Source of the DNA: Poecilobothrus nobilitatus
Lineage: Eukaryota; Arthropoda; Insecta; Diptera; Dolichopodidae
NCBI GenBank assembly: GCA_947095535.1
Contig: OX352773.1
Coordinates: 262,779,590-262,843,589, forward strand
DNA length: 64,000 nt
Reading direction: 5' to 3'
The notes beneath the pieces were generated by a model, which was given only the letters and a program-made list of their open reading frames with translations, had not been told where the DNA came from and did not search any database. Shown one piece after another: positions 60,301-64,000 of this stretch; positions within the stretch are counted from its first letter, which is position 1; every line of letters begins with the position of its first letter. The position numbers and the translations under genes were made by a program.

Positions 60301-63300
60301 TATATATTTATAGGAATAAAAAAATTTAAAGTTTTTTTTGAAAGATTTCAGCTTTGTTTTACTTCCGATATAAGTAGAACCTTTTTTTTTTTTTTTGTAT
60401 GTCCTATGATAAAATTAAAGTATAGAATATTTTGTTTTGTCAATCGTTTCTATGTTTTAACAAAATAAAAAGCTATTTCTTAAGTAAAAGAAACGATTTT
60501 TATAAATAATTTTTAAGAATTTTTCCTTTCCTTTTCTATACTATAATATACCTATAAGGAAAATTTATGTATTATGATTTCTGAAAATTTTATTGATTTT
60601 ATTCGAATAAATATCAAAAAAGAAGAAATAATAAAGGTAAAGATAAAGGTAAAAACCCGAAAAAATAAAAGTTCAAATCGAATTATCTTTGAAAAGAAAA
60701 GTTTAATTCATTTTATATACAGTATATCAAAAACAGTTTTTGATTTTAGAATAAGTAATCGAATTTATTTTAAAAGTTGTAAATATAGTACGTATATCTT
60801 TTTAAAAAATTATGCTTTACTATATAGTTAGTTTAAGCTTTTTAGTTTTTAACTATATAATTCTTTAAATATTTAGTTAGTTAGAATACCATATGCATTA
60901 GGTATAGCCTTTGAGAGTTTTTTTTTTATCAAATTTAAAACCCTGTTTGCTAACTATACTTATAGGAATTACTAAACCAGTAATCAGACAAGATATTATT
61001 CCTATCTATGCGAGTATTTAATTTGAAATGTCAAAATTCTAGCTGAATTACTATAGCTAGAAAAATATTAAGCTAGTAAAGAAGTTGATTGGAAAAATGT
61101 AAATTGCATTGTTGAAAATGGTCGCAGGATAAGATGCTTATCGGGTTCTATATTACAACAAAAGACAATTTTGATTGAATAAAACATACCTACATATATA
61201 TAATATTTATATATACTCGATACACTTCTGGACATTATACTTATTTTTCGAATAATTTTCCATTAATTACTTAAGTATAAAAAAAAAGCAATTTTTTTTT
61301 TTTTTTTTGACATAAATTCTGATTAAAATTCAAAAGAAAACATTTCGATTTATTTTTCTTGATAAAATAAAATAAAGAAAAACAAAGATAAAAATAAAAA
61401 AATCCTTGAGTGCTTTAAAGTGTCTTATCTAATATCAATCTTTTTTTCATGTAAATGTATATTATATATACTTATTATGTACTATATAATAAAAACTTTT
61501 TTGAATTACATATTTTTGAATTACTTAATCTCCATTTTAATAAATCTAAAATAAGAATTTATTTTTCATTTAGAATTTCATTTTATTTTCTTTGTATTAA
61601 ATATATATATATATATATATATATGTATATGCAATTGTAAATTTTGTTTTTGGAATTTTGAGGAGTCCTGTGTTAACATTAGTTTTTAATTTAAAGAATT
61701 TCCCATGAACAATTTATTAATATGTATTAATATGTAGTTATGTAAGTACATATGTAATAAGTAATTTTCTTTTCTTTTTTTTTTTTTTATTGTGATTATA
61801 TTTTTCTTATCTCAAGGCTACTTTTGTTTTTTTCGACATATCATGCAATTTTTTTTTTTAATTCTTAACAAAAAAAAGGAAAAATAAAAAAAATAATGAA
61901 AAAAAAAAACAATAATTGATTTTTACATTAAATTTCTATGATAAATTTTCTCTTTTGATTTCATGAAAACTTTTAATATTTTCTCTTCTCTTTTTCATCA
62001 TTTAGTTCTGAATGACCATTAAAAAAAAAATTTTGTAATAATTTTTCTTAGGATTTTTTTTAGATTTTGTAATTTTTTAAAAGAAAATGAAATGACAAAA
62101 AATTAGAATTTTCCACAAAAAACAAAAAAAAACAAATCGAATACTTACATATTTTAATTGCAAAAATAAGACATTTTAATTAAAAAGAAATTCATTTTGG
62201 TTTGTGTATAAAAGGATAAATATGTACATAAAAAAAAAAAAAGGAAAAGCAAAAAGGGTCCTTCCTATATATTATCAATAATCAAATAATCATTTTTTCT
62301 TTTTTGATACTGAAACAGTAAGTGTTTTTTACTAATTAAAACTTTATTGACCAAATCTGGTTTTGGTGGAACAAAAACTTATCAAAAAAATAATTATTTG
62401 ATTATTTGATTATAGTGATAAGTATTTAGTATGAAATAGAGGAGTCCGCGGGTTCAAATAAATCATGATAAAAATCTATTAAATACTTATGTAGTATCTT
62501 TTGTATTTTATTAGTATTACATCTATAGATATTATTGTGTATTTTCTTTTCCCCAGAATTAATATTTTTTTTGGAATTGATAACAACGTTTAATAGACCT
62601 TATTTTCCATTCGAATGGGTAATAAGATTTAATACTGGAACTTTAAGAATTAGACTTATTTGTTTTATTATCAATTTAAATTTGAAATAAAGCCTATATA
62701 AGGTTTTATTGCACTGCTTCCCATTTTAATTTTCGATTATGTGATAATTTCAATTAATTTACAATTATAGATACTTCTAGAAACAATTATAGATACTTAT
62801 AACAAAAAGTATAAATTTTATAAAAAACCTTTCATGAACCGCAAAGAATTTATTCTGTTTTTTGGTAAAATAACAAATGCAACAAAATTTCTTTTCGACA
62901 TGAAAAACTTTTAATAACTTTAACTTTTTAACTTTAAATTTTTTACTAAACACTTAATTATAGTCTTGATTTAAAAAAATTCATGTGCAAAGTTTTGTGT
63001 GGGGTTTTTTTTTTACATTACGTGGTATGATATTTTGATGTAAGAATAAAAGGTAGGTTAAGTACTTTAGACTTTAGAGTATACTTAATGTATTTTCATT
63101 TTTGTTTTACCTTGTACACTGCCTAAGCATAGTGCCTTAGCACAGTATCTAATATCAATTTTATAATGATGATTTATTTGAATTATTGTTCTTTTCCTTA
63201 AAAAATCATGTTTTAAAATACATTTTAATTTATTTCAGTTTCCTTTTTTGTTTTCTCTCTTTTATATAAGTTGTTTAATTCACTATCAGATTCTCTTCGT

Positions 63301-64000
63301 CATTTTTCATTTATAACATTTTGTGTTTTTTTTTTTTTAAGAAATCACTTTTTAATTTTATAAGCGTAAAGAGTGAAGAGTGACTAAATGTTTTTAAATT
63401 TTTTCATAATAACAAGGAAATGTTTCATTTAGAAAATTTGAGTAATGAAAAAAAAAAGGAATCGGGAGCGGTGCCGATGTTATCAAATGCTATTTTGCAA
63501 ACTTCTCCTTTGCCGTATACTTTATAATTGTCAAACTTTCAAATTTGATCTTTCGTTTTAAAAAATATAACGTTTAATGTCAAAATAATCTATTTGTATT
63601 AATAAAATTTGTAAAACATTTTAACAATATTTTATTTTGACATAAGCACATCATATCTCATCTTGTTGTCAAAATGATAAATTTATGTTAAACTGTCATT
63701 TTAAATTTTGTGTTTTAACGAATTAATTGTACTTATTCTTATATCTATTAGGTGTAGGTACCCAAAAAATTTTTAAAATTATGAAAATTATTTTTTATTC
63801 GTCTTTAAAAGTTTACTTCGAAACAGTGCTTACGCTAAAAGAAATTTTCGAGTAGTAAAATCTGTTACATCTCTCCAAGAAAGTAGTAGTAGAATAGGTT
63901 AACATTTTTTTAACCAATTTGAAATTGTAGAAGTAGTAGTAGAAGTAGTAATTTGTAGTAGTTTCCTGTTTTAAAATCAAAGAAAAAAATATTAATAGAT
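60301..64000. other. AT-rich stretch to the window end, no gene supported
   Basis: A/T tracts, a (TA)n run at about 61601-61622 and a GTAGTAGTAGAAGTAG microsatellite at 63927-63962. The plus-strand frames at 60574-60831 and 61455-61640 have no recognisable motif. A short coding-like patch on the minus strand at 63430-63530 is described in the findings. TTTGACATAA/TGTCAAAATGA-type motifs recur at 63520-63700. Confidence 0.45.

Noticed and set aside
62440..62470. B-box-like GCGGGTTCAAATAAAT as a further SINE
   Set aside because: There is no A-box, body or tail similarity to either SINE family, so a lone B-box-like string is not enough.

Overview
The window is very AT-rich (my impression is well over 75% A+T) eukaryotic DNA. 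Homopolymer T and A runs are everywhere, as are TATG/CATA microsatellites of the kind common in flies. Fragments of insect-type non-LTR retrotransposons, tRNA-derived SINEs and a Helitron-like element are scattered through it. I read it as a brachyceran fly (Diptera) or a close relative, and as mostly the giant introns of one plus-strand gene. The organism call is an inference from sequence style, not from a database match. There are no operons, ribosome binding sites, rRNAs or CRISPR arrays.

Host gene. The best coding exon is 6262-6495 (+): 78 codons starting MSAVKKWIRGQ, followed by a Gln/His-rich tract. It sits behind an A-rich leader typical of an insect 5'UTR. Three short candidate exons follow in compatible phase: 15428-15464 (37 nt), 31994-32056 (63 nt) and 56298-56332 (35 nt). 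Read together they give a basic/Ser-rich and Gln-rich N-terminus running into a Leu/Glu/Lys-rich, coiled-coil-like segment. I do not recognise the gene. If the chain is right, the gene covers at least 50 kb of the window and continues past its right edge. Weaker exon candidates are at 43294-43334 (possible alternative first exon), 45732-45802 and 19494-19543 (possible alternative 3' ends), and 24046-24125 on the minus strand.

Mobile elements, left to right. A full SINE with a perfect 14-bp target duplication (8371-8564, -). A decayed LINE with RNase H (12430-12865, -). A fold-back element with an internal tandem array (14286-14910). A tRNA-like SINE head (16165-16240, +). A second inverted-repeat element with an array (16880-17612). 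A LINE C-terminal relic (18697-18958, -). A fold-back MITE (24703-25073). A repeat shared with 14.9 kb (27480-27780). A 5'-truncated LINE with poly(A) tail (28082-29045, -). A decayed SINE (32422-32596, -). A SINE carrying a 27-bp inverted repeat (35372-35743, +). A second tRNA-like SINE head (43846-43925, +). Fragments of the 28-kb LINE at 47418-47570 and 48585-48712, and a small TIR element at 48716-48909. A 136-bp tandem array (52262-52815). A Helitron-like element with a 1-kb internal tandem duplication (57778-60300).

The remainder is AT-rich intron-like sequence in which I see no gene. Most open frames there are runs of Phe or Lys codons from T- or A-tracts. The most interesting structures are the phase-consistent microexon chain, the Helitron-like element, the family of tandem arrays that recurs three times (two inside inverted repeats), and a perfect 21-bp hairpin at 21035-21091.
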